The notes under the pieces are model-generated. The model searched no databases, was not told the origin of the DNA, and saw only the letters and a program-made list of their open reading frames with translations. From Helicoverpa zea (lineage: Eukaryota > Arthropoda > Insecta > Lepidoptera > Noctuidae): 64,000 nucleotides of DNA. Shown piece by piece: positions 46,647 to 59,707 of the stretch (the first letter of the stretch is position 1; each line of letters opens with the position of its first letter). The DNA is taken from contig NC_061465.1 in NCBI RefSeq assembly GCF_022581195.2, positions 6,884,501-6,948,500 on the forward strand, in the 5' to 3' direction. The translations under genes were made by a program, and so were the position numbers.

Positions 46647-49504
46647 CGTTACGTATATTTTTATAGTATTAACTGTTGTATGATAATATCATTATGTTCA
46701 TACTGTTCTTGTAATGGAAGAAAAACATTGCAGCAGCTGCGGCCCTTCCCAGAGGGGGGCTCTTGTGATGTACCAAAATAATTATATTGCGTTGTGATGA
46801 AAGGTGCTGAAATAACTATGTTGTGTTGACGTCACTAAACTTTATTTTGCTTATGGCGAAAGAGTCAAGCTAATTCCTACATAGTCACAAATGTTCCGTT
46901 TAAAAATGGTTCATTAACATCACGAAGTCCAATTTCCATAAAAACCATTTGCAATAAGTATTCTTTATTGTGACAAATACAGAGTGTGTCGTTCACAATC
47001 ACATTAAATCTAATCACACATACTTTATGATATTCTATGGTGAATTGTAAAAAAATAAGCTAATCCATTCAGTGGTTTAGCCACAGGAGTCATTTTTTGT
47101 TTTTCTAATTTACAACATCATGTGTTTGTGTGATACGGTATTATAACATATACAGGCCTGTGTTAGATATTAGGTATATTTTCTCGGAAACATTCTGAAC
47201 AGAAGCACAGAGTATTTAAAGGAAGCTTCAATTTACTTCGTGTACTTACAACTTTACTGCATATAACAAATACTCTTAAATTGCAGACATGAAAGAGGTG
47301 CCTACGCTTGAAACTTTGATCAATACTTTCATTTAATAGATGTTTCATTGATGTGTTCTCAAATTGCTAAAATTCTATACTTCCTAAAACTTGTACACAA
47401 AAGATAACGTATCAAAGATAATCTTGGCTTTATAATAGATACTGTTTTAATATCGGATGAGTTCCTCTATGATAAAGTGTTAACTTCCTATGTGACATCA
47501 CTTTATTGTTGTGGCAAGAGCTGAGATTCTTTGCGGCGAGCTGTCCCATTTCTCTAGTTTATTTCACTTGAAAGTTTCTGCAAGAACGTGGTTTTAAGAT
47601 AGCTTCTTTAGATACTTCATTTTCAGACGGCGACCCACTCCTCATTTGTTTTTTGCGGAACTGTAGAGTGCAGTATAATGTAAGCCACCGAAATTGGTTC
47701 ACACAATCTCCCTATGTGCTGAATACTCCATTTTAATAAAATACAAGAGTTAGAGTACGTAAATGTACATGCATTTGACCTAAATTATGGCTGTGCCATT
47801 TTTCAAATAAGTGAAAGAAATGTGGGGGTACTTATCCCATGAAATATGGCGGTCTTTTGTGTGGCCGGTGCAGCAAGTGTCGTACTTTTAGCAAAACATT
47901 AAAAAACTAGTTCTCAATGGAAACTTGGGTTACCACTGAAAATGTATCGCGTTTTTCGTACATTAAAAAATATGGTGCCGTTATAAAGTGGTAGCAGTTT
48001 TTTCTCTACAAAATGTTATAGTTCTAAGTCATCACTTGGACACGACAACCGTATTTTTAAAAGTTTATAAGAAACTTTAACTTTAATATTAAAGACAATA
48101 TATAAGCTGTCGTAGTATCAAATTAGAAACCGTGTCTGATATCTGAATCTCCTGTAATTTCGAAACTGTCTCTTAACAACCCAAAATTTAACGAGAAGTC
48201 AAATTTTGATGGGACTTTTCGGAAAAGTTCCCTTTCCCTCAAATAGGGAGCAGGGTAATAAAAAAGTTATAATTACAGATGCCATATTTTACTGAATTAA
48301 CTTAACTGTTCAGGCAAAGAGGGCAGGACTAGTTTATCATCATTATAATTGAAGGACTAAATGCGAGACCCTAACCAAATATTTTAATGGCCACACTCGT
48401 ATTAGTTTGTAATTAGTTTGTTTTTGAAATTGAAATTATCTCACAATATCTAATGTTACAAATATTCCATTCGTTCATAAATTGTTGAACTATTCCGACC
48501 ATGTTTTCCTTAAAACATCAAAAGGGATTGGTGTAACACCGAGTTGGTGGATGATTTTTTACAATCGAAATCCTAAGCAAATATATTTCTTCTACTTTAT
48601 TAGAACAAAGTATTCAGCAATCTGCACTGATCAAAATGTAAATTAGTTATGCGGGTTCAGTGCCGCGTCGTGGCCCTGAACATGTAAAATGCTCTTTTAT
48701 ACTGTTATGCTTTCAGGTGAAACGGGGATCCTCAGTTTTAAAGATTACCTACTCTTACGTCTACGTATATTGTCTTAAAAACATTGTTTCTTCATACATT
48801 TGTATGAATAACTTAGGTAGTTGTGAAAGCGATGAAGGGAAAGATTAGATTTTGTTCTTAAAATAATGTAGTTTTGCAAAATTGCTGAAGTCAAATTGCC
48901 GATTAATTTAATGACAAATACATCAACTAAAAGGAACAAAAATCGTTCTATAGTTATAATCTAGCTGCCCGATACAAGTTTATTGATATGTAATCTTTGT
49001 TCTCTTTTGTAAAATACTCGTAACAATTTTTCATGACGAGCTTTGATATGGACAGGGAGATTTGATTTTGCGTATAAAATAAGTAAATGCATGTTTTTTC
49101 CAAGTGAATTAAAACTGTTAACGCTCACTACACCGTGCTCGAAATATCATATAAACTTCTATGAAAACGTCACGTTTCATGCTACAAAATCCTAGAAGCT
49201 TAAAACACCTTTGTCGACTAACAACCAATATTTCAAAGCAACACTATTTTCAGTTACATTTATTTAGTTGGTTTTAATCGTACAGTGCTGGCGAATGCGA
49301 GATTTGTTTCGAAACTAAACTGTAATCATATTAGAGTGAAGCAGAGTTTGCTTTGGCGGACATCCAAGCGCGTTAGTCACGGACAACCGGGTAAGGTTTC
49401 GTCCACAATAGAAGTTTTTCGACCGAGCCTGATCATGTAATTTGATTAAAAAGAAGTGTACTTATTGGTGGATAAAGATGTTGTTTAAATGACATGATAA
49501 ATAT
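46647..49504. other. AT-rich DNA, no gene recognised
   Basis: Frames at 47163-47348 (minus) and 48660-48848 (plus) are unremarkable. A short GC-rich tract is near 46733-46765. Nothing else was supported. Confidence 0.5.
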
Positions 49505-49756
49505 GACCCGTGTCGACGGCGCGCATTGTTCCACGCGCTCCTCAAAGAGATGTCAGCAACCCCAGCGGGGCCCAGCAGGGCCAAGGCCTGCCGGGGCTGC
49601 GGGTTGTTCGAAAGAGTTACCGCGGCCCTGGTACATAAAAGGCCTATGACGGAACACGACGGTTTTTTAGTCAGTAAGAGTCTGACACTCCCTCACCGCT
49701 GCTAACCCACAGCGGGAGGGGTCATCTGATGATTTTTGACGTCGTTAAAAAAAAAA
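49505..49756 (+). mobile_element. R1-clade LINE 3' UTR fragment with poly(A)
   Basis: A GC-rich plus-strand block. It contains GGTACATAAAAGGCCTATGA, then GGTTTTTTAGTCAGTAAGAG and the second stem-loop, GATGATTTTTGACGTCGTT, and ten A (49747-49756). The 3' module matches that of the R1-clade copy at 40464-41553 on the other strand. The left limit is uncertain: GC-rich sequence starts about 49507. ATGTCAG occurs at 49550 and again straight after the A tract (49756-49762), but the nearer one may be internal, so the duplication is not proven. There is no coding sequence. Confidence 0.78.
49670..49720 (+). other. Two stem-loops in the second R1-clade 3' UTR
   Basis: GTCAG-TAAGAGT-CTGAC (49670-49686), then CCCTCACCGCTG paired with CAGCGGGAGGG (49690-49701 with 49710-49720, one bulged A). 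The first loop is identical to that of the copy at 40560-40576, while two of the five stem pairs differ by compensating changes. Confidence 0.8.
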
Positions 49757-49762
49757 TGTCAG

Positions 49763-52700
49763 AATTGAATTTAGTACGCTGGTATGTATCATTGAATTAA
49801 TTGTATACATTATGATGCATGATTAGGAATATGGTTTCACAGTAGATAATGAGTAAAATGGCAACAAAAATATAGTTTTCGTGTTCTATTTTGAACCATG
49901 ACTTTGGCTAGGGTGTCTTATATCTATTGGTGAATATCTCAAGATACACAATGAGTATGTATGTCTCTTCAGAATTGATAATCCTCTCTTCATGCTGCTA
50001 AATTTCGAGTGTGTGTGAACCTCTTTAAGCCCGGGGAGATTGTGGCCGTGTTATGTCGGTACTCTTCACTCCATCCAATTTAAACTCGCTATCGGTGACG
50101 AAGTGAGAAGAATAAGAGTTGACATTATAGCCATTTTTAGCTTCCCATTCAATCCTTGCGGAGCGCATGGTGGTAGGTGAAAGCGATCGTAATTGAGAAG
50201 GGAAATTAATTCAGGTACAGTTTTGAAAAATTGCTTTGAACTCTTAAACTATTGACACTAAAGTACTCATTTAGTATAAAATAATGTAATGTAATTTTAA
50301 TGTTTATTATATCAAATTGTCGTGTCCTGTCATGTCCTGTCCATTGATATCAAGTTTAGACAGAGCTTCCACGGGAACTAAAAAAAAAACTATTAAATAT
50401 GTAATTATTTTGGCTAGTACACACCTTAGCTTTTACTCAAGCAGCTACAAACATTGTGCTAAAAAACGAGAGAACAATAAAAAAAATTACAATGAGTCCA
50501 TTCAGGGAAAATAACATTGCAGAACAAAATGTTTACTCATGACATGCAATTAGGTAGACTACGTCAAAAATACATATAGAGTTATGAAACAAACGTAAGG
50601 AACGCAATATACAATCACACTAATAAGCCCAAGCCATCTAACATAAGTTATGTAAATAGTTTTAATAGTCTGTGACAAGTTGATTTTATACTAGCCACAA
50701 CCATCCGGTATTTAAAATATAAAATAAAATATGAATAGCGGCGATATAAAATACGTCATAAAATCGATGTGTTCAAATATCGATACAAAACAACGCATTG
50801 AAACTAGAAACAATGCAGAGTATAAAATATAACATTCTAATGTTATGGCACTTACAGCTTCTCTTTTCTATGGTAATAAGGAGGTCGTAAATTTTTTACG
50901 AGCGCCTTCAATAAACTTTCATAGTGAAATTATGCCGTGGTTTAAAGTATGGCATCCGTTTTAGCGTCCACAGAAATTAAAAACTACGAAGATTGATGTG
51001 AATGAACTTCTGCTTAGTTCCAACTCATAGTTGTAGTAAGAAGTGCAGTTGGCTCGAATACGAATAGAACAATGACCAAGAAAATATTTTTACTTGGAAA
51101 TAAACTTGAATGACTTGATAAAACAATGCACAGCGGAGAGTTAAAATTAATTTTGTTGGATTTTATTAAACGTTATTTGGGACGATTCACTTGTTTACGA
51201 GATTTTGGATAACAACTAACATAACACCAAAAGGACGATGGGCGTTTTGGTACCCTGTCCAACAGTGTTGATTTTAGTACCATTGCGTAGGTCTTGGCAA
51301 GGCAAAAAATGTTTACTATGACGATTAGTCCCAAATCCTTGTCCATTTCGCGTGGCATCGACTAATAGAATGTGTAATGTTCATAAATCGTCAAAGTAGA
51401 TGTAGTTCTTAAATCCAACTGTATTGAATAAAAACTGGTAAAGTAACAAAAAAACAGGAATTTGGCCTTCTTAGAATGTTTGCCTGCCCACTGCTTTAAA
51501 TAAAGACTGTGCAAAACCTTTGCAGTTCACGCAGAACTAGCTTATGTATTTGATGAAAGTCTTTCAGTATCTACAATCAATTAAAGTTGAAAAGTCAGAA
51601 GACGATGTTTACATAGTACATATTACGACTCAATCTTGCTCCTCAAGAGGTGCTGAGAAAATGATGAATTTCTTCTTAAAAAAAGATGAATAGAAATGTT
51701 TTGAACTTTCGTCAAATCAGATGACGATTGTGTTTCCGTAGTAAGACTCCATAGACTATTACAATCTTTAGATTATAATAGAGTGTATCTCAAACAATGT
51801 AAGATGTATATTAACTTAGTTTAAAATTATTACACTGACGACATATGCCTCTTAATGATTTTGCATATATGGATGATATACTTGTTGCTATGTCGATTCA
51901 ATTTTTATCGTCACTCGGATCGGACAGCTAATTGAGGCAAGCCCCATAGTTTTTATTATTCTTCACGTAAATACCTTTCTAATGATATATCATACGTTAC
52001 TGTTGGAGCGGGTACCAAATCCCATACAAAGTGCCCATTGTCCTTTAAACTCAGAAAGGACATACATGAGATGCGATCCACTGATCTGCAGTAAATTAAT
52101 ACGGGTACAAAAATTATAGCTTGACAACGTCTAAAATACTCACTATAGTCGTGCACACGGGTAAAACTAAAAGAGTAATTTTGCAACACAAACTTCCACC
52201 CAAATTAAAGCGGTCATGTACAGGTCACGAGCAAAGTAAAAGGGTGCAACTAGCTCAAGGGCATCACTATGGAGATGAGAGCAGTTTGGGAGTTCACACA
52301 AAACGTCTCGGTACCCTCTTGTACCCGTAACCGTAAGACTTTGTTTACACTAGTGTAAGGGCACACTAGGGTAAGATGTGTACCTTGTATTGAAGGCAAA
52401 TTGTAAAGATGGGATCTTTTCATTTCTAGGAAAAATAAGGTTAGTTGGTCGGGAAGGTGTAAATGAGTGGCAGGTATTGTCGCGTGGCCCATTTTGCTGT
52501 TGGTCTGAAAACCAGAGTGCGTCCGACTTCAATTCATATTGACGCTGTAAATAAACACTTTTGAAAAATTTTGCTTCATGGTAGATGTAGAAATTCTGCT
52601 GTAACGAAAGTTTGTATGACCGAAAAGAAATTTATTGAAGTAGGAGTTTGATATAGGTAGGTACTTTTCACGAATAAATATACTTATAATTTTTTTTTAG

Positions 52701-53097
52701 TTCTGAATGACTTGAAACATCTCAGATAGGTCTGCAGCTACCATAATATTTAACATCTCCCAAGACAGGTGAACAAAGTTAATACCATAGTTTCGATAAA
52801 GGTGGCAATATTTTCAACCATAACCAACGTCTGCACATAGAGACATTACTTTGCCGTAAGAGAAATAACATGTTTATTAGCGCTAACCTACATATTGCAG
52901 GACTTTTATAAATAGTAAAAAACATTATCCTGTCCTTCCAATGGCAATTTTATTTTAATTTAGACAGTAGGTGTTCCGATTGCAAATGTATGCAAATTAT
53001 TTGCGTGGGACTTGGTCGACAGCAATCAAATTAAGCGACAGCAAAAAGTACGGCAAATGGCGTGTTAAAATCGTATTTTTGTTTTCTGTATTTTATG
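49763..53097. other. AT-rich DNA, no gene recognised
   Basis: Frames at 50317-50514, 51173-51358, 51956-52189, 52121-52330 and 52250-52532 have no recognisable domain; the last group overlap on opposite strands. Nothing else was supported. Confidence 0.5.
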
Positions 53098-53117
53098 TTT
53101 TTTTTTTTTTTTTTTTT
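53098..53117. repeat. 20-base T run
   Basis: An uninterrupted T tract. It could be the poly(A) tail of a minus-strand retroposon, but the sequence to its right has no recognised family and no flanking duplication was found. Confidence 0.6.
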
Positions 53118-56100
53118 GTTATAGAAAACGGCTTTATTTTTGTGTGAGTTGAACTCCACAGCTGTCGATTTGAGTCCTGTCGAAACGAAACATAAATGGC
53201 CAAAAATAAATTAGTCAATATTTTTATGGAGAGGTTTCTATGAAGAGATAACTTTATTAGATTATCTTTTACAAGTTGAGGTTTGATATTTATTTAAATA
53301 AATGGGAAAGTATTTTAAATTTTATTTATGTCAATTAGATTGTTTGATTTATCTGCCAAACACTCAACTGAAAATAATTCCTAACAAAGCAATTCAAGCT
53401 ACACCCAAGTTGAAAACAATAACAAATCACAAAATAATTTGTGTCGCAAAACTGAAACGGTAGAGCAGCCTAACAATTGTTGTTCGTGCAATAATTTAAA
53501 TTGGATTATTTTACTTTCACAGCACATTTCGCGAACAACCTAATTCCGGTTATCCCCGACGACACTCAAAACAAACGAAAGTCTGATAAATGTTGCTATT
53601 AATCTTCCGGCAGCTTCAACGTTCACCCTTGCGAGAAAAGGACGGAAACAATTATAATAAAAATCTAGATTTGGGTTAAGTGTACTTTGGCAGACAGTTT
53701 ATGCCACATTATGTCACTGTTATATGCAGGAGACGCACGAATTTATTTATAAATCCCTTTTTATTACATTTGCTGGACAAAGGCTTAGCGTATTTTTTTC
53801 ACGAAAAACCTGTAGTAAAATGGACAACTAACGGTCCGTGTTTACTCTGAAGAATGAAAATGTATCCAATATTTTGAATGATTGTAAATATGAAATAAAA
53901 GAGTTTGTGTATATTTTTTTTCTATTTTTTGCTAAAAGCTGTTTTGCAGAATGTTGTTACTACATACTTAATTTTTTATATGTTTGATACTGCTACGCAG
54001 GTTTTCAGATTCTTACAATTTACTGTCGCATATTGGAATTCGAAAATGAAAACGATGATAAATCTGTGCTCATGTTTACTTAAATTTTTAAATATGCATA
54101 CAAGTATTAAAGTTACGAAAGTATATGTGTATTCATACTGACTTGCAGATTAAGAAATAACACTTAAACACGAAATTACTTTAGCACTTTACCTGTAGGT
54201 AAAAATTACTTTTTTATTCACTACTTAATGGTATCAGTACTTAATGGGACTTATTCAATCACGGATATTTAGGTGCCAAGTTACAATGCATTCCAGAAAA
54301 ACAATCGAATTTTGATGCAACCCGCCACTGCAGCTTTGGGACATACTATTTTAAGGTTCGAAGTGCGTGTGGCAACTCCTTCGAATACTCGCTATTTTTA
54401 CTTAACAATTCTTACACGTAATTGGGAGTATTAAGCAATGCGACACCACCAATTATGTCGCAGCAATAAAAACTGCACTGCAAGCAATGAAAAAGCTTTA
54501 AGTTTAAAAAAGGCGAATGGGGTCAACGAAGAGTAGTCGACGTCCGTACAATGGTAACAATACGGTGAAATATAACTAGGACAAATTGCATGGGAACATT
54601 TTTGAATGGCAACAAGTGGACTGAAACTCACTGAAATATGATTATCATATTCCGGGACCGTATCCCTTCACCTGTTTCATAATGTTTTTTGTTCTCTTAC
54701 GTAACAAGCATCCTGTTTCGCGGTTAATTTGAATGTTTGTTTTGTAGCTAGGAATTGCCGTTGGTTTTTTGTCACTTTTATTTTTTGTTCGAACCTAAAT
54801 TTTATAGAGGAATTTTTCTTGGTCACGTTCGTTAGAAAGTATTTTTGGTAGGATTTTTAGAATGTATGATGGCCGAACATAACAACTGTGTGAGAACGCT
54901 GTGCTCGCAGAATGGAATCCTACTGAATAATGGACGAGTGCCGCTAAGCACTACCTGACCCACATTAGACTAACATGCCGCTTTAAACGGTATAAACAGT
55001 TGTTCGAATGAGGAAAAATGACGCTTGATTAATTCGAAAACTCATCATAAACGCTCCAGTTTAATGAGTAAACATAAAAGTAATTATGCTATCTGAAATA
55101 CCTCCCCTACTTATATTAGGATGAGACCCATATGAAATTTTATTTTCAAAAACATGATATTATTTGTTGTTGCAGCAAAAACAACATTTTTATGTCATAA
55201 ATGAAACGTTAATTGAAAGTGAATTAGAATGACATATTCAAACAAACTATGAAAACTTCTCTTTGTACGCAATGTCTTCAATCGATAAGAACTTGGCCCT
55301 TTTCACGAAAGTACAGGCAGCTTGCAAATTAAATTACAGAAATAAGAATACAGTAAAGTTAAACAAACTTGGTGAGCTAAGCCGAGCCTTTGAACAAAAC
55401 GAGAGGGGAATGGTAGCTTCAAACAGTTTATCCTGAAAACACCTAAATTAGAATTAGATCCCCACCTACCAACGAGTTCACTAATTAATTTTGTGATAAT
55501 AGTTTCACCGGTTTTGCGTTTTTGTCTTGTAAATTAGTTCTTATTTCTTTTGTTTAGGGTTGAATTTAATTTGGTTAAAGATTATAGTTTAAGATATAAT
55601 TTTTTTCTGAAGATTTTTGCTAATTTAGTGTTATAAGACGAAGTTTCAACTACAAGTTGTTAAATTAATTTAATACATCGAGATGTTATCTGCACTTTCA
55701 CGTTTCTCACGAATTTCAGCAGAATCCGTTAACTTCACATTGTGTACAGTTGCTCATTAGTGGAATACTAGAGTTTCTCGCTGATCATATTCGCAGAACT
55801 ATGCATTAACTATAATTTTAGCTATATCATGCAGTGCAAGGATGATGAAGATTAAATTTACATTGTTTAAACTCGAATACTTCACACATTTTGGACTCCA
55901 AGACTTATGATTTATAACAGTGTTTGTTAGAATTTTGTAGGAGTAAAAAACTATCATGTGCTATCGATATTCTTCCATTTTGAATATATTTTTATCACGT
56001 AAACCGGGAGCCGTCTCTTGCAGTCGATGTAAGTGATTCGCGCCACTTGCGTCATCAGAATTCGTCCCTCAAACACAATCTCCCTCTGATAAGGTCAGAA

Positions 56101-57467
56101 TATCAGTCGTTCGCTCTAAATGCAAATATTACCGCACCCCGGAGAGGTGTTATAGCCTCGGTTTTGAGGTAAAAAAGGACGAAAACAGCGCTAAATGGCA
56201 AGAAAGCGCTTTTTATGCTGACGGAATTGGGTAGTTAAAGATAAAGAATGGATAGACCGGCTCCTTAGATAGTTGTTTTACTATAGTGTAGGTAGAAAGG
56301 CCGTTACATTATGTTTTAGTTATGTAAAGGGACGAATAGGGTTTTTTAAATTCAACCCTTTAGTGAAGCGCGTTAGTTTTGATGAGAGTCGCGGGGATTG
56401 GGTACCTAATGTTGCAAAAATTTGGTTAAAGAACTATGCTGAAGTTAAGCCCTGTGGACATATTTTTAAAAATTATTTTCTGGTAAATTAGAAGCTAAAT
56501 TCCCTAACTCCTTATAAATATATATTGACCATATACTAAACTTTATACAGTCAGCTGACTATTAATGAACAGGAATATTTTATCTCGATTCCCCATTCTC
56601 CTTCGGCGGTGAGTTAAATTAAAACACCTTAAAATCTTAACGTTCTTCCTTTATGCAGTAACAACTGCTTTATGCTGCAATATTCATTTATGATTAAACG
56701 TCGAAGGAGGTCGAACGTTTCCGTGCTGGTAGGAAACGAATTCTCCTGGGAAATGAAACTACGAAGCGCAGCTCATTCTACTCACTCTTAGTTATACTGC
56801 AGTGAATTGATTTACGTATATTTTTCAAGTAAATGGACTTTGAGGCTTTGAGGTATCTCAGTCAGTGTCATATCTCTTGGTTTTCTGTTACAACATTTGT
56901 TGGTGTGTGTTTCTTTGTAAAGTGGCCTTCACTTAGTAGGGCGGTATTTATAGGATGTTTTGTTTGATTCTGAGTGATGTCTTTGTAAACGTATTAATTA
57001 AGTACAGTTAAAGTCAATGAGCAGGTTGGGTATTCAGTCAAATATGTAAGTTAATCTTCTTGAGCTCGTATCCTTAAATGGAAAAACCAAATCTGTTTAA
57101 GTAGATTAAATAATAAGGCTAAGTAAAAACTTTTCTTTTTGTTGAGTTTTGTAACAAGATAAAATATTTAAATGCAAGTAATAACACGTTTTCACTACTT
57201 TACATTACCCATGGGTATACTTGTTCGAACCTTGTACATTTTTGATTGATATCATAGATCCAGACATCTGGTGTATGAAGTAGTATAATCAATATGCTGC
57301 AAAATCGCAGGAAACAGACAATAAACAAATACTCCAAATACATAACCTAGTTACCGAATAACACTAGAGTAGTTAAATTAAATCATCAACGGTCTTGTGC
57401 ACTTGCAAACAATCTACAGCACGCGACCACAATAAGATCTTGTTTGCAGTTTCAGAGTAAGTTAGGT
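53118..57467. other. AT-rich DNA, no gene recognised
   Basis: Frames at 53905-54141, 54431-54631 and 56273-56491 carry no recognisable domain. The block 55980-56200 is less AT-rich and includes octamer-like ATGCAAAT and GATA motifs; it is a possible regulatory region only. Confidence 0.45.
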
Positions 57468-57888
57468 AAGTTAGTCGCCACATCTATCTTTCTGAGTTAT
57501 GTGTAGATACGTCACTATACGGACAACTTTAATGTTCTAGTATATTAGGCGTATGTACTCACTTCAGATGTATTTCTTGGATACTACGTCATGTGGTTTC
57601 AACGTCATCATCATCATCAGCCTATCGCAGTCCAATGCTGAACATAGGCCTCTCCAAGTGCACGCAACTGAGATCGATTTTTGGCTTCTCGCATCCAGCT
57701 CCTGCCAGCCGTCTTGCGCAAGTCATCACTCCACCGTGCCTGAGGACGTCAACGTCATGCTTTTCTGAATAATCTGTTAACTAAATCGCAAGGCATGGAG
57801 ACATAATCGTTTGACTTAGTAAAAAAAGCTGAACGATAAATGACTAAGATATAACAAATTATTAACTTTAAACTCAATTACTATTAAC
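57468..57888 (+). repeat. Local duplication, copy A (with RTE insertion)
   Basis: Begins AAGTTAGTCGCCACAT, continues TGTGTAGATACGTCACTATA, TTAATGTTCTAG..TATTAG and GTATGTACTCACTTCAG, and ends near ACGATAAATGACTAAGATA. The same blocks recur in order from 57889. Copy A is interrupted by the RTE fragment at 57609-57748. Confidence 0.8.
57599..57758 (-). mobile_element. RTE-type LINE 3' end with 10-bp target duplication
   Basis: TCAACGTCAT is duplicated at 57599-57608 and 57749-57758. The 140-bp insert on the minus strand encodes ARWSDDLRKTAGRSWMREAK and then LRALGEAYVQHWTAIG with TGA, the RTE C-terminal signature, directly followed by a (GAT)n tail. It is severely 5' truncated. The plus-strand frame at 57553-57768 is a shadow. 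Confidence 0.88.
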
Positions 57889-57952
57889 AAGTTAGTCGCC
57901 ACATATTCTTTCTGAGTTCTGTGTAGATACGTCACTATAGGACAACTTTAAT

Positions 57953-58136
57953 TTTAATATTTTTTTTTTAAATAATTTTTTTATTTTATTGAAGCTACAT
58001 AGGCTCACTTGTTAGTAATGCTTATACCTAAGGGTTAGTAAATTAAAATTAAAATTATTTAGGGTATGTCCTGACGAACTATGACCTTTATAAAATTAAA
58101 TTAATGTATAAAATTAAATTAATGTATAAAATTAAA
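57953..58136. mobile_element. 184-bp AT-rich insertion, TTAAT on both sides
   Basis: Defined by comparison with copy A, which lacks it. TTAAT flanks it (57948-57952 and 58137-58141). It begins with a T-rich tract and ends in an 18-bp tandem repeat. Family not recognised; AT-rich flanks make the duplication length uncertain. Confidence 0.5.
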
Positions 58137-58142
58137 TTAATG
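58089..58142 (+). repeat. 18-bp tandem repeat x3
   Basis: TATAAAATTAAATTAATG at 58089-58106, 58107-58124 and 58125-58142, identical units. Confidence 0.9.
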
Positions 58143-58700
58143 TTCTAGAGTATTAGTCGTATGTACTCACTTCAGTTGTTTTTCTGGGGTATCACACGAC
58201 GTAGTTTGGGCAAAGATGAGCATGGTTCTCTGAAGTATCTCAGTTTTCATTTTTTTAATGATGTTTGTAAGTTATATCGAAATTCAAAGAAAACTATATA
58301 TATTAGTTAGGTTATTATTTAAAAAAACTGCACGATAAATGACCAAGATAAAACTAATAATTAATTAAAAACCCATTTACTAATGAAAAATACCATTTAG
58401 CCATTCGTTAAGCAAAATATATCAGATCTGCCTACAAGCCCAACTGTGATAAATTCAACTAATTCCATTTAGTAGATACTAGTACTAAATTGAATACGCA
58501 TTTAATAGCTCTGTAGATAAAAGCCAATAATTTCCAGTAGACAGCCAAGATATTATGGTTAGGAAAATAAATTATTATTATGTGCTGTATGATTGCTGGT
58601 GCCGCTACACACATAACCGAACAATTAGTTTGGAAATATAACTGAACATAATCGGCCCAAGTTCACCGACAACGTAAACTTAAGTTTCTTTAAAACTATT

Positions 58701-58800
58701 CATCATCGACCTGCCCAAATCCCAATTTTATTTGGTGTCAGCGAAGCATGTTTTTTCCTTCCATACTCTTTCTTCTATCTGCGGTCATCTCACAAGTACC
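58701..58800 (-). repeat. LINE-like 3' tail fragment
   Basis: CATCATCGACCTGCCCAAAT, TTTTATTTGGTGTCAGCGAA, GCATGTTTTTTCCTTCCATA. The inverted block at 16031-16122 contains the same order of motifs. On the minus strand it ends in a GATGATG tail. No duplication was found. Confidence 0.6.
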
Positions 58801-59707
58801 GTTCCTTGCAGCCATGTTTTTTGTTTTAATTTTCTTGATGTGACAGATTTCTATAAATTTTCACGTTCTTTCAAAGTAAACTGTTGTTTAAAGAAAAACT
58901 GACGTTTATATTATCGGTAAACTTAGGCATAAGAAGCCTACATACGTTCGAATATGTTGTAGCTAAGTACTGTGTAGGATTCGCTAAGCCGATCTCTCGG
59001 AACAGCGAAAACTAATCGCCTGTTCGTCTGAATGGATTAATGAGGACTATGTTTTGGTTCTCGAAATAATGAAGCCTTATGTATTAAGCTTATGTTCCTT
59101 TATTGTACGTAATAAAGAAATAGCTGTTTCCATACAACATGTCGAGTTAAAACTTTGTCTATCTTTATGTATATTTTCAAACAGTTGGAGAGAATAGTTT
59201 ATCCTACTCCGTCAATGTTGCTGAATGGAAAAATCATGTAGATATCCCAGTATCCTTTTGAAAATAAAACTCTAACGAAACAGAAACGAAAAATACACAT
59301 ATCATTTTATCGTAGAATACCAAAAGATATTGAAACATAAGACAATTGATTCCAATCCTCAACGCTTCCCTGATAGAATATTCAGGTTTTACGTGAATAT
59401 ATTTATCAGAAATATAAGCGCACGGACGATATCTGTTGAAAATGGAAGGCAACGTCTTTCCCCTGGGAGCTCATTAGATTGTCGCGCGATGGTCGCCCGG
59501 GAATCGACTGCCGGATAACCGATTCACCGCTTCGATTTCAAAACGAACCGTGTAAAAATATAGGGTATAGACAAAATCATGGTGGAAATTGTGTTCATTA
59601 GCAGTATCAGTGGCCGGACCCATAGTTTCTTTAATTTAAATATACATCTTTTGATGATGTGTAAATATTAGCAGTCTTTTATTGCAACTTAAAATGAAGA
59701 TACAGTT
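58801..59707. other. No gene recognised
   Basis: Overlapping frames on both strands at 59234-59518 have no domain. The stretch 59445-59530 is GC-elevated. Confidence 0.5.

Larger units (their letters stand above)
57889..58390 (+). repeat. Local duplication, copy B (with AT-rich insertion)
   Basis: Diverged second copy of 57468-57888: AAGTTAGTCGCCACAT, TGTGTAGATACGTCACTATA, TTAATGTTCTAG, GTATGTACTCACTTCAG and ACGATAAATGACCAAGATA in the same order. Split by an insert at 57953-58136. Copy B has no RTE insertion. Confidence 0.8.

Noticed and set aside
53098..53160. T20 tract as the end of a minus-strand retroposon
   Set aside because: No family signature and no target duplication on either side; kept only as a homopolymer.
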